Of a DNA stretch of 64,000 bases, positions 43,409-51,777 are shown piece after piece (position 1 is the stretch's first letter; every line of letters begins with the position of its first letter). The notes beneath the pieces are model-generated. The model did not search any database, had not been told where the DNA came from, and saw only the letters and a list, made by a program, of their open reading frames with translations. The translations under genes were made by a program, and so were the position numbers. The stretch is from Lachnospiraceae bacterium. Its GTDB lineage: Bacteria > Bacillota > Clostridia > Lachnospirales > Lachnospiraceae. The stretch is from assembly GCA_017473115.1 (NCBI GenBank), contig JAFUNC010000017.1, positions 1 to 64,000 of the forward strand, read 5' to 3'.

Positions 43409-44296
43409 ATGAAAAAGAATTACATATACGCTATATTAACAGTTTTTATATGGTCAACATTGGCGGCTACTGCAAAAATGCTCTTGGCCGATATTCCTAA
43501 CTTGCAAACACTGGCGGTAAGTAGCATTTTTTCATTTGTTTTTATGTTGGTAATCAATATCATAACCGGATCAATCCGGGGGTTAAAAAAGTATTCCATA
43601 AAAGATTATGCGATTATGGCAGGACTTGGATTCTTAGGACTATTTATGTATTCCGCATTGTATTACTACGGATTGGCACAACTCACTTCACAAGAGGCGT
43701 GCATATTGAATTACCTTTGGCCTATTATGCTTGTCATTTTTTCGTCCATTATCTTAAAAGAAAAAATCACTGTGACAAAAGCCCTTGCGATGTTCTGTTC
43801 CTTTTTAGGGATTATCATTTTATCGACAGGAAGCGGAAGTTTGGCAACAGGCAACGCAGCTGCGGGAATGATTAGTTGTATTGTGGCAGCAGCTTGCTAT
43901 GGTTTGTTTTCGGTATTGAACAAGAAGGCGGACTATAATCAGAATATCGCAATGATGGTAATATGGATTGTTGTGGTAATTTGTTCAGCCATACTTGGTC
44001 TTATGACCGAAGAATGGAAACCGATAGAAGGAATTCAATGGCTGGGTATGCTTTGGTTGGGCGTGGTGATTGATGCAGTTGCCTACCTGTTATGGGCATT
44101 GGCATTGAAAGGTGATGAAAATACTGCTAAAATAGCAAATCTGGCATATTTAACTCCTTTTCTGTCCTTGGTGGTATCTGCCATTGTTTTAAAGGAACAG
44201 ATTAAGATGCGTGCAGTCATTGCCCTGATATTTATTGTGGGTGGTATATTGCTTCAGAGTTTTTATGATTATGCGAGAAAAAAGAAGTGCACATAA
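43409..44296 (+). CDS. EamA (DMT) family transporter
   Basis: 295 aa, ten helices in two EamA repeats. The first begins YAILTVFIWSTLAATAKMLL and has the EACILNYLWPIMLVIFSSIILKE end. The second ends in AKIANLAYLTPFLSLVVSAIVLKEQIK. Exporter or importer of small metabolites or amino acids, specificity unknown. It starts 13 bases after the DinB-like gene. Confidence 0.9.
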   Translation: MKKNYIYAILTVFIWSTLAATAKMLLADIPNLQTLAVSSIFSFVFMLVINIITGSIRGLKKYSIKDYAIMAGLGFLGLFMYSALYYYGLAQLTSQEACILNYLWPIMLVIFSSIILKEKITVTKALAMFCSFLGIIILSTGSGSLATGNAAAGMISCIVAAACYGLFSVLNKKADYNQNIAMMVIWIVVVICSAILGLMTEEWKPIEGIQWLGMLWLGVVIDAVAYLLWALALKGDENTAKIANLAYLTPFLSLVVSAIVLKEQIKMRAVIALIFIVGGILLQSFYDYARKKKCT

Positions 44297-44480
44297 AATG
44301 TTTAAAAACTCTTGGCATGGCAAAGGCAATAACTTCAATTTTTTATTTTGCGTTTTTTGCAACTTAGACACCCACGTTGCAACATAAACAAATTCGATTT
44401 CAAACCCTTAAATTCTTTGATATAGTCCATTCAGAAGCTACAGCAACAACAGCTGTTTCGAGTGAAAGGAAGAGAAGACT

Positions 44481-45026
44481 ATGTCAAAAGAAAACAAATT
44501 AAAATCTTTTTTTAAAAGTTATGCTTACCAATATCTTGAGTACGCAATGCTGGCGTTTGGAGGATTGGGGTTAGAGGTGATTTATGCATTTTGGTTGGAG
44601 CCGTTTCTTTATGGTCATTCCATGCAGGAGTTTACGACGGCAGAATGTATCATCCATTGGACAGTAACCATTATTACCTGGCTGGTGGTTGCATATCTGA
44701 TTATCAAAAGCGCCGGAAAGAATCTGGGATTTGAACTAAAAGGAACATCCGCAAAATGGACGCCGGTTGGAATCATTGCAAGTTGCGTCTTAGTAGGGCT
44801 TATGTTAGTCATAAATTATGTTGATGTTGGCGGATTAAAAATCATTCATGAATTTCACAGATTGGGAGCCTTAAAATTTACCTTCCAGCATTTGTATTAT
44901 TTTGCGGAAGTGATTCTTTTTACATTGATTATCGTATTTGGGCAGAATGCCTTGGAGAAGTTGTTTCGAAAGCAAAATGTTCCTTATGGAGCAATTCGGC
45001 ACTGTGGGTTTTGCAAGAAACAATAA
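44481..45026 (+). pseudogene. CPBP-type membrane protease, 3' end lost by deletion
   Basis: 181 aa with four helices. The sequence runs as in CPBP (Abi-like) proteins up to YYFAEVILFTLIIVFGQNALEKLFRKQNVPYG. There the family normally continues with the catalytic W-G-L-x-H segment. Instead it ends after AIRHCGFCKKQ, out of frame inside a LytTR coding sequence. The catalytic half is therefore missing. AAAGGAAG precedes the ATG, so a truncated protein may still be made. Confidence 0.65.
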
Positions 45027-45183
45027 ATCCATGTTGGTAAATATTTACCACATCAAAGAGTTAAAAGCGCAGGTAAACATGCGCGTGAATATTGTGCTGG
45101 ATAACGGTGAGCAAATTGTTTTGAATCGAAGTTATAAAAACGAATTTTACAAATATTTGGAAAAGAGGGTGACGCAATCATGA
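44985..45183 (+). pseudogene. C-terminal fragment of a LytTR DNA-binding domain
   Basis: In the frame ending at 45183, about 65 residues match the end of a LytTR domain: GFARNNKSMLVNIYHIKEL, VLDNGEQIVLNRSYKNEFYKYLEKR. The first half of the domain and the start of the gene are absent. They were replaced by the 5' part of the CPBP gene, which reads into this segment in another frame. The stop overlaps the start of the DUF3021 gene (ATGA), exactly as in intact LytTR-DUF3021 operons. Confidence 0.75.
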
Positions 45184-45596
45184 AAACGATAAAAGAATAT
45201 TTGCTTTCTGTCTGTGTGGTATATACCATTTTGGCCCTTACCAAGGTGTTGATAGAGGGGATAGGCGGAAAGACGGATCCTTACTATGTAATGAATTTCG
45301 GAATATTGTTCGTAATCACCTGCTATGCGGCTTTTATACTGTTTATGCATCGGATTTTTCATAAAGTTCCGTTACTGTTTGTGATGATAGGGCAGTATGT
45401 TCTGGTAATCGGCGGCGTTATGGCGGGCATTTTTATCATGAGCAAATTAACGGAGGTTTCCCCGTCTGCATATCGGGATATGTTTATACAAATCACTTTG
45501 CCTTATATTGTGTTTGCCGGAATTTATTACATTGCTTATTTTAGAGAAATCAAAAAAGCAAATGAGATTATCAAAGTGATTAAAGAAACAAGTTAG
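45180..45596 (+). CDS. DUF3021 family membrane protein
   Basis: 138 aa, four helices at about residues 6-24, 36-56, 62-85 and 98-118. The layout fits DUF3021, the usual partner of a LytTR regulator in Firmicutes, where it is thought to sequester or modulate it. The partner gene is broken here, so this protein may be an orphan. Start codon overlaps the stop of the LytTR remnant. Confidence 0.75.
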   Translation: MKTIKEYLLSVCVVYTILALTKVLIEGIGGKTDPYYVMNFGILFVITCYAAFILFMHRIFHKVPLLFVMIGQYVLVIGGVMAGIFIMSKLTEVSPSAYRDMFIQITLPYIVFAGIYYIAYFREIKKANEIIKVIKETS

Positions 45597-45711
45597 TTTT
45601 GAACTTGTACACCTATGATGTGAAATCTATAATGAAAACAGATTAAACTTCCATAAAATTTATGCACCCCGTACGTATATTAAGTATCAAAGCATAGAAA
45701 GGGCCATGACA

Positions 45712-47061
45712 ATGAAGAAAAAGATTTTATTGCCAATCATAATAGCTTTTATTGCGGTTGCGCTTATCGCAATTGTTACAATTACAATATATACGGGGAA
45801 ATACGGCAAGAATGCGCCGATACTGGAAGTAAAAGAAGAAGTTACGGTAATGGAATACAGTACCGTACATATTGATGAATTTATTGTTCACACGGAGAAT
45901 GTAAGCAGTGTCAGAATTGTAGACATGAAAGTAATGCAAAACGTCAGTACCGGTGCGTCCGGTATCAGTGAGGACGGACAATCTGTATGGATTGGAGATT
46001 GGAGCGAAGCCTATATTGTTACTATTGAGGCTACGGGGAACAGCGGTTGGAAAGTAAGAGGTAATGTAAAACTGTATTCTTATCAGGAACCGCCGGTATA
46101 TGCGTCGGAAGAGAGTTCAGACGAAGTATTAGAAGATGAGATAAATACAGAGGCAGTATCTGAAGAAGCAGTGAGTGAAGACGAAGCATCCGAGACAGAG
46201 ACAAACGCAGATGACACATCTGAAGAAGTAGGGAATTCAGAAGATGAATCCGAAGAAGCACAGAATTTAGAAGGATTATCGGAAGAAGAACGTTTTCTGG
46301 CTGAGTTGGAGAAGATTGAAGGGGATTATACCTATGAAGAAGCTGACGAACTGAGTTGGGATGAACTCATTTATGTTGACAAATGTTATGGCACTGGGGA
46401 ACATCTTTATTTTAAGGATGCAGAATCTTTTTTGACGGCTTATGGCTTTGATGTGGATGAACCCTTTTATGAGGTTTATGCAGATGGGAAATTGCAGTTG
46501 ACATTATACTATGACGAGGAAACTCAATTAGGGTGTTGTGTAAGAGGTGGATACGGAGCCTGTTTCCTGGGTGTGACAGAAGCGGAATGGAATGGTTATT
46601 TATGGGGAGACTATATGGATCCCGTTATCGTATATGATGGTCACCGTCCGGAAGATTATATGGGTGATTATCACTATGATGAAATAAAAGAATATGATAA
46701 TGCAGGCAGACTTGTAGAGTATCGTGTTACTAATATAGAAGATTTGATGGAGGAAAAGGTAAGTGGTGCGAAAGACTTTTATCCTATGTGGAATGATGCG
46801 TTGAAAGTAACTTATGAATATCAGCCCAATGGGGAATTGGCGTATAGGTACTATATTCACAATTCTTATATGTTCGGTACGAATACAAGCTCCTTGGAGA
46901 CCTGGTTTGATGAGCAGGGAAGGCCGGTTTACGAGAGAGCGTATATTACCCATGGCTCTTTGGAATGGTTTTATATCTATGAAGATGAAGACGAAATTCC
47001 GGAGTTTATACTTTCTACGGATTTTGGATGGAATCCGGCTGAATTTACTAAATATGAATAA
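45712..47061 (+). CDS. Membrane-anchored surface protein with acidic linker
   Basis: 449 aa from ATG 45712, 8 bases after AGAAAGGG; an ATG two codons earlier is too close to that site. One N-terminal helix (residues 5-27) acts as anchor. A domain of about 110 residues follows, then an extremely acidic linker at about residues 140-205, rich in Ser, Glu, Asp and Thr (SEEAVSEDEASETET). A C-terminal domain rich in Tyr, Trp and Asp contains RHS/YD-like segments (EIKEYDNAGRLVEYRVTN, LETWFDEQGRPVYERAY). Family not recognised; probably faces the cell exterior. Confidence 0.65.
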   Translation: MKKKILLPIIIAFIAVALIAIVTITIYTGKYGKNAPILEVKEEVTVMEYSTVHIDEFIVHTENVSSVRIVDMKVMQNVSTGASGISEDGQSVWIGDWSEAYIVTIEATGNSGWKVRGNVKLYSYQEPPVYASEESSDEVLEDEINTEAVSEEAVSEDEASETETNADDTSEEVGNSEDESEEAQNLEGLSEEERFLAELEKIEGDYTYEEADELSWDELIYVDKCYGTGEHLYFKDAESFLTAYGFDVDEPFYEVYADGKLQLTLYYDEETQLGCCVRGGYGACFLGVTEAEWNGYLWGDYMDPVIVYDGHRPEDYMGDYHYDEIKEYDNAGRLVEYRVTNIEDLMEEKVSGAKDFYPMWNDALKVTYEYQPNGELAYRYYIHNSYMFGTNTSSLETWFDEQGRPVYERAYITHGSLEWFYIYEDEDEIPEFILSTDFGWNPAEFTKYE

Positions 47062-47088
47062 ATTTGTTGATATTTTGGGAAATAAAAA

Positions 47089-47856
47089 ATGAAAAAATTA
47101 CTTTTACAAATCGCGCTGATTGTAATAGGTGTTCTGGGTCTAATCTGGTTCTTAACGCCTTTTGCAGTGGGCAGAATTATGAATTTGGGAAACGGAACAG
47201 GGGCTGTTATTATGGCACTAATAATGGCTTATGGCGTTTTTATGCCCAAAATCAATCAGGCGATTGTGAAATTACATACAATAAAGATTGGCAAGATTAT
47301 ATTAACCGGCATTCTTATTATTGTAGGAGCAGTTATTCTGTTGGCGGGCGTGGAAACTGCTTTTATGATAAAAGCGGCAACTGCGAAGCCTTCCGAAGAT
47401 GCTACGGTGGTTGTGCTTGGATGTCGTGCCTATGGCAGCAGACCCAGCATTATGCTTGCGTCAAGACTGGATGCGGCATATGAATATTTGACGGAGCACT
47501 CCGATGCGATTTGTATTGTGTCCGGTGGTCAGGGACCGGATGAAAGTATGTCGGAAGCGGAGTGTATGTATCTGTATTTGACGGAAAAAGGGATTGCGCC
47601 GGAGCGGATTTATATGGAGGATAAGTCTACCTCTACCAGAGAAAATCTGCTGTTTTCACAGGAGATTATTGAGGCAGAGGGATTGAATCCGGAGATTGCC
47701 ATTGTAACCAACGAATACCACGAATATCGTGCAGGTATGGTGGCGGATGCGTTGGAAATGGAATATAGTGCGGTGCCGGCGAGAACGCCGTTGTGGTTGT
47801 TTCCGACCTATTATATCCGGGAACTGTATGGCATCATATACGAATGGGTGTTGTAA
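47089..47856 (+). CDS. YdcF/SanA-like DUF218 protein
   Basis: 255 aa. Three N-terminal helices (residues 5-25, 31-50, 65-90) precede a DUF218 domain. That domain shows ATVVVLGCRAYGSRPSIMLASRLDAAYEYL, CIVSGGQGPDESMSEAECMYLYL and MEDKSTSTRENLLFSQEII. The family is linked to envelope biogenesis and vancomycin resistance (SanA) in other bacteria; the reaction is unknown. The ribosome site is weak (TTGGGA). It starts 27 bases after the surface protein gene. Confidence 0.88.
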   Translation: MKKLLLQIALIVIGVLGLIWFLTPFAVGRIMNLGNGTGAVIMALIMAYGVFMPKINQAIVKLHTIKIGKIILTGILIIVGAVILLAGVETAFMIKAATAKPSEDATVVVLGCRAYGSRPSIMLASRLDAAYEYLTEHSDAICIVSGGQGPDESMSEAECMYLYLTEKGIAPERIYMEDKSTSTRENLLFSQEIIEAEGLNPEIAIVTNEYHEYRAGMVADALEMEYSAVPARTPLWLFPTYYIRELYGIIYEWVL

Positions 47857-47865
47857 ATTTTTATA

Positions 47866-47894
47866 TTGACAAATGCACACATAAGTGTTTTAAT
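47866..47894 (+). promoter_or_regulatory. Sigma-A promoter of the trp T-box leader
   Basis: TTGACA at 47866-47871 and TTTAAT at 47889-47894, 17 bp apart, just upstream of the T-box. Confidence 0.8.
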
Positions 47895-47899
47895 GAATA

Positions 47900-48184
47900 A
47901 AAATAAAATATCTAAACCGTTGAGGCGGAGATAAAGGTAATTATGCTTTCACAGAGAGCCCGCGTTGCTGAGAGCCGGGTAAAAAACAGATTATCAAATG
48001 GACCGCTGAGGGCGCAGTCAAATGTAGGAATCTACAGAGTATTCTGCGACGAGTGGGCATGCGTCAGTTGCCGGGGATATGATGGTATCTCAGTAAGAGC
48101 ACGAGCAATCGTGAATGCAAGGTGGCACCGCGGATAAGAAATATTCGTCCTTGACAGAAATGAAATTCTGTCAAGGATTTTTTT
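47900..48184 (+). ncRNA. T-box leader, probably specific for tRNA-Trp
   Basis: The T-box core AAGGTGGCACCGCGG is at 48119-48133. It is followed by a terminator hairpin at 48149-48176 (11-bp stem) and a T-run to 48184. Upstream are the stem I landmarks, including AGAGAGC near 47953-47959. A candidate specifier TGG at 47999-48001 (ATCAAATGGACC) is followed by the customary A. Uncharged tRNA-Trp binding would open the terminator. The gene downstream is trpB, consistent with Trp specificity. Boundaries are approximate. Confidence 0.9.
48149..48184 (+). terminator. T-box regulatory terminator
   Basis: CCTTGACAGAA pairs with TTCTGTCAAGG, followed by ATTTTTTT. It competes with the antiterminator formed by the T-box core. 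Confidence 0.9.
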
Positions 48185-48260
48185 ATACCTTCAAAAGGCT
48201 TTTTGTCGAAACAATCCTTGACCGAAGATAGTAAATCGTTTTATAGTAGGAGGTGCGGAT

Positions 48261-48344
48261 ATGTTATTGACGAAACGATGGCGTAGCCTGCAAAGAGTAA
48301 ACAGAATAAAAAATGATTCCACGGAGTTTCGATGGCGTGGTTAG
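48261..48344 (+). CDS. Putative Trp-containing leader peptide
   Basis: A 27-codon frame begins at ATG 48261, 7 bases after a perfect AGGAGG. The peptide is short, basic, and has Trp at positions 7 and 25 (TKRWRSL, EFRWRG). It lies between the T-box terminator and trpB. An RNA hairpin (CCACG at 48319-48323 with CGTGG at 48336-48340) overlaps its end. No U-run follows, so the effect may be on translation or mRNA stability. The layout of T-box, then Trp-codon leader peptide, then gene recalls the rtpA leader of Bacillus. Confidence 0.6.
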   Translation: MLLTKRWRSLQRVNRIKNDSTEFRWRG

Positions 48345-48448
48345 CAGTATTATTTCAGAAGTAAAACAATGAAGATAATCTTTTATCAATAGAAATTTAT
48401 TTGAACGAAAATAGAAAATTCAGTTGATGATTTTAGGAGGAAAAAAAC

Positions 48449-49669
48449 ATGATTTATAACAATATTGATTTCGATACTTATTTTAAAAATTATCCCGATG
48501 CAAACGGTTACTACGGAAAATACGGCGGAGTGTATGTATCTCCCGAATTGGAGAAAGCAATGGCTGACATCAACGAGGCTTATTTTACAATTTGTAAGTC
48601 CAGCAAATTTATCAGCGAATTGCGTCGTATCCGTAAGGAATTCCAAGGCAGACCTACCCCTATTTCCCATTTGGAAAGATTATCTGAAAGCATTGGAAAC
48701 GGTGTGCAGTTATATGTAAAGCGTGAGGACTTAAACCACACAGGTGCACACAAGTTAAATCACTGTATGGGTGAAGCGCTTCTTGCGAAATTCATGGGCA
48801 AGAAGAAAGTAATCGCTGAAACCGGTGCCGGTCAGCACGGTGTTGCCCTTGCAACCGCAGCAGCATATTTTGGCTTGGAATGCGATATTTACATGGGTGC
48901 CGTAGACATTAAGAAGCAGGCTCCCAACGTGGCAAGAATGAAAATTTTAGGTGCAAACGTAGTTGAAGTAACTCACGGTCTTGCAACCTTAAAAGAAGCG
49001 GTAGACGCAGCGTTTGACGCATATATCAAGGAATACAAGGATGCGATTTACTGTATCGGTTCTGTTTTGGGACCTCACCCCTTCCCCATGATGGTGCGTG
49101 ATTTCCAGAGCGTAATCGGTGTGGAAGCGAGAGAACAGTTCTTACAGATGACAGGCGAATTGCCCGATGCAGTTGTAGCGTGTGTAGGTGGCGGTTCCAA
49201 CGCAATGGGACTTTTCTCAGGTTTCTTAAACGACCCTGTAGATATTTATGGTGTTGAACCTCTTGGGCGCGGAGAAAAACTGGGCGATCACGCAGCAAGT
49301 TTAAAATACGGTACCGAAGGCGTTATGCACGGCTTTAACAGTATCATGTTAAAAGATGAAAACGGCGAGCCTGCTCCCGTATACTCAGTAGCCAGCGGTT
49401 TAGATTACCCTTCTTCCGGTCCCGAGCATGCATTTTTACATGATCTTGGAAGAGTAAAATACGATGTAGTTGATGACGAAGAAACTATTGATGCGTTCTT
49501 CAAGTTATCCAGAATGGAAGGTATCATTCCCGCTATCGAAAGTTCCCACGCAGTGGCTTACGCTATGAAACTTGCGAAGCAGATGGGCAAGGGTTCTATC
49601 CTGATTAACCTTTCCGGACGTGGTGACAAGGATATGGATTATATCATTGAAAATTACGGAATTCGATAA
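48449..49669 (+). CDS. trpB: Tryptophan synthase beta chain
   Basis: 406 aa. PLP enzyme joining indole and serine to form tryptophan. HTGAHKLNH holds the PLP lysine (about residue 102), [17 protein letters not shown] the conserved Glu region, and [14 protein letters not shown] the phosphate-binding loop. Length and motifs fit the TrpB1 type. No trpA or other trp gene follows in the window; an inverted repeat ends the unit at 49703. It may salvage external indole, or work with a TrpA encoded elsewhere. Controlled by the T-box upstream. Codon use is C-ending rich, as in pgi. Confidence 0.97.
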   Translation: MIYNNIDFDTYFKNYPDANGYYGKYGGVYVSPELEKAMADINEAYFTICKSSKFISELRRIRKEFQGRPTPISHLERLSESIGNGVQLYVKREDLNHTGAHKLNHCMGEALLAKFMGKKKVIAETGAGQHGVALATAAAYFGLECDIYMGAVDIKKQAPNVARMKILGANVVEVTHGLATLKEAVDAAFDAYIKEYKDAIYCIGSVLGPHPFPMMVRDFQSVIGVEAREQFLQMTGELPDAVVACVGGGSNAMGLFSGFLNDPVDIYGVEPLGRGEKLGDHAASLKYGTEGVMHGFNSIMLKDENGEPAPVYSVASGLDYPSSGPEHAFLHDLGRVKYDVVDDEETIDAFFKLSRMEGIIPAIESSHAVAYAMKLAKQMGKGSILINLSGRGDKDMDYIIENYGIR

Positions 49670-49672
49670 AAT

Positions 49673-49703
49673 ATTTGGGTTAGGGGATATCCCTAACCCA
49701 AAA
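49673..49703. terminator. Perfect inverted repeat behind trpB
   Basis: TTTGGGTTAGG and CCTAACCCAAA flank a short GATATC-type centre. It is likely the end of the trp transcript, although the T-run is short. Confidence 0.65.
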
Positions 49704-49776
49704 TAAATTTATATGTGCATTGTCACTTGTCGGAAAATAGACAATGCGCCCTATATACAAAAGGAGGAATTTTATA

Positions 49777-50463
49777 ATGGAACAGGAAAACGTACAGGTA
49801 CAGGAAGCGGTGCAGGAGCAAGCACAGGAACCCAAAAAGAAGAAAAAGAACCTGGGATTTGATATTTTTTTGGTGTTGCTTATTCTTGGCATAGTGGGAG
49901 GAACCTTCCTTTATTCAAGAGGATTGGTTAAGTCAGAGGCTACCGTTAACGGAGTTGAAGTTTCTGCTAACATGACAGTGCAGGAAGTACTGGATGCAGG
50001 TTTTGCAATTGACACTTCCATGAGCGGACGCGGTGATACGGATGTAAAAGGCTATGCAGATATTCCGGGAGAAAGTTACACTTCAACATTTTATTATCTC
50101 TTTGCTAAGGATGCTTATGGATATTATGAATATGCCAATATTATTATTCAACTTTATAATCCGGATGTAAATTCTGCAGATTTCAAAGATTGTAAGATTT
50201 ATTCTCTTCAGTATGATCCCAGTTATAATTTCAGCAGCGCGGAGATTATCTTTGTCGGTGTGGATTTTAAGGGCATGAACAAAGAAGAAGCAGTAGCCGC
50301 AATGGAAGAAATAGGTATTAAGTTTGATGCGGACGATAAAGCAGAATTTATGAACGGCGAAATTGGTATTCTGATCGGCAAGTCCGGTGAAACTTCGTTT
50401 TATATCGAAACGGATTATGATGGCAAGACTGTGAATAAAGTTGAGGCAAGATTAAACGTTTAA
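49777..50463 (+). CDS. Single-pass membrane protein with exported domain
   Basis: 228 aa from ATG 49777 (AAAGGAGG). Gln/Glu-rich N-terminus (VQVQEAVQEQAQEP), Lys run, one helix at about residues 26-46, then an extracellular domain of about 180 residues with EATVNGVEVSANMTVQEVLDAGF. It resembles the exported comparison modules of Lachnospiraceae lipoproteins. Family not recognised. Confidence 0.65.
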   Translation: MEQENVQVQEAVQEQAQEPKKKKKNLGFDIFLVLLILGIVGGTFLYSRGLVKSEATVNGVEVSANMTVQEVLDAGFAIDTSMSGRGDTDVKGYADIPGESYTSTFYYLFAKDAYGYYEYANIIIQLYNPDVNSADFKDCKIYSLQYDPSYNFSSAEIIFVGVDFKGMNKEEAVAAMEEIGIKFDADDKAEFMNGEIGILIGKSGETSFYIETDYDGKTVNKVEARLNV

Positions 50464-50524
50464 AGGTTCAGGAAACCGGGGAATTGATGCTGCGAATGCG
50501 GTGGAATGTTATAATGATAAAGGT

Positions 50525-50568
50525 AAAACTGTCGCTTGGGGAGAAGAAGACCGAAGCGGCAGTTTTTT
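50525..50568 (+). terminator. Rho-independent terminator
   Basis: AAAACTGTCGCTT pairs with AAGCGGCAGTTTT (G-U included), followed by T6. Confidence 0.8.
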
Positions 50569-50683
50569 AGTAATACGCTTAATAATCATATAAAAAAGAC
50601 GCACTTTTATTTCTGAATTGTGTTTCTGAGAAATAAAAGTTATAATATGAATAATATTTTAAACCAATAGGGAGATAAAATAT

Positions 50684-50881
50684 ATGCAGGCAAAAAGTTA
50701 CCTTATATCCGATACCACCAAAGAAGAGCGAATCGCGTTAATCAAATCCTGGATTCCGGAAGATGAAGTGGCGGACGGATGCGATATTGATCTGTGGGAT
50801 ATGTACGCCGATTATATCAACGGAACCAAAGAAATTGCAGAGTGTAATGCAGCATTTAAGGCCGAATATTACACAGAATAG
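50684..50881 (+). CDS. Small hypothetical protein
   Basis: 65 aa, acidic, ribosome site GGGAGA. It starts QAKSYLISDTTKEERIALIKSWIPEDEVADGCDIDLWDMYADYI. Conserved-looking in Lachnospiraceae, where relatives have been mislabelled as purine biosynthesis proteins. Pairs with the next small gene, 9 bases on. Confidence 0.65.
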   Translation: MQAKSYLISDTTKEERIALIKSWIPEDEVADGCDIDLWDMYADYINGTKEIAECNAAFKAEYYTE

Positions 50882-50890
50882 GAGTTGCCT

Positions 50891-51139
50891 ATGAACAGTG
50901 AAATGAAAATCAATGTTTCGCCGGTGACAAGACTTGGAGATAAAAGAGTAGCATATGTTTTATTTACAGATAAAACTTCCAATGCCGAGTTTATTATTCC
51001 GGGCGGCGAGTTGATAAGCAACAAGGGATTTGATGAAGAAAAACTTGCTGAAATGAAAGAGTATCTTGAATATGAGCAGGATAGTTTATTTCGGGTGGCA
51101 AAAGAGTTAAATCCCATGAGAAGTTTTATGAGGGATTGA
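50891..51139 (+). CDS. Small hypothetical protein
   Basis: 82 aa from ATG 50891 (TAGGAG upstream). Sequence SEMKINVSPVTRLGDKRVAYVLFTDKTSNAEFIIPGGEL suggests a beta-strand module, followed by a helix (DEEKLAEMKEYLEYEQDSLFRVAKEL). Family not recognised. Co-transcribed with the preceding small gene. Confidence 0.6.
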   Translation: MNSEMKINVSPVTRLGDKRVAYVLFTDKTSNAEFIIPGGELISNKGFDEEKLAEMKEYLEYEQDSLFRVAKELNPMRSFMRD

Positions 51140-51246
51140 GAAGCATGCTCATTTGGGATTGTATTTTAAAGTTTTTATTTTTCGGATTACAGGGATGATA
51201 AATAGTGTTATAATATTTGATAACGAACCAATGAACGGAGGCAAAT

Positions 51247-51777
51247 ATGAGTCAGGTTGCAACACGTTTAAAAGAAGTGCGGGAAGAAAAGAATTTTACC
51301 ATAGAAGCAGTGGCTGAGAAAACCGGCATTGCGATAGAAGAACTGCAGGCGTTTGAGGAAGGTAGTAAACTTCCGGACGCAAGCGCATTAATGCAGTTGT
51401 CTAAGGCGTATGAAATGTCCATCGACCGTATTTTATACTCCGGCAGTGAAATGCCTAAATATAATGAGAGCAAGGCAGTGTATGCCAATATTAAGCCGGG
51501 TGATACAACCCGTATTGATAAGGAACACGCGGCTTTGGTGGAGCGTCGTAGCGCATCCAACAAAAAGATAATGATTCTTACCCATATGGTATTTCCGGTT
51601 TTGTGTATTGCAATCTACTTGTTCTTAGGTATAACAGGCGGTTTTTGGCATCCGGGTTGGATTATTTTTCTTGGGATTCCTCTTTACTATGCATTGGTGT
51701 TTGTTACAAGTAAAATCGGTAAGGGAGTCGACAATGCCGTGCAGGAATACATGGAAGAAGAGGAGAGTAAGAAGTAG
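51247..51777 (+). CDS. XRE-type regulator with membrane helices
   Basis: 176 aa. The HTH spans residues 4-62 (LKEVREEKNFTIEAVAEKTGIAIEELQAFEEGSKLPDASALMQLSKAYEMSIDRIL). After a linker come two helices, at about residues 105-122 and 130-148, and an acidic tail. Membrane-tethered XRE proteins of this design are common in Clostridia. ACGGAGG precedes the ATG. The last base of its stop codon is the first base of the next gene, so it is coupled with the deaminase. Confidence 0.78.
   Translation: MSQVATRLKEVREEKNFTIEAVAEKTGIAIEELQAFEEGSKLPDASALMQLSKAYEMSIDRILYSGSEMPKYNESKAVYANIKPGDTTRIDKEHAALVERRSASNKKIMILTHMVFPVLCIAIYLFLGITGGFWHPGWIIFLGIPLYYALVFVTSKIGKGVDNAVQEYMEEEESKK

Noticed and set aside
44938-45183. 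An intact 81-aa LytTR protein starting at 44938
   Set aside because: The first 15-20 codons are CPBP sequence read in a different frame; only the tail of the LytTR domain is present.
47943-48137. A 64-codon plus-strand frame inside the trp leader
   Set aside because: It lies wholly within the T-box RNA structure, lacks a good ribosome site and has a composition dictated by the conserved RNA elements.
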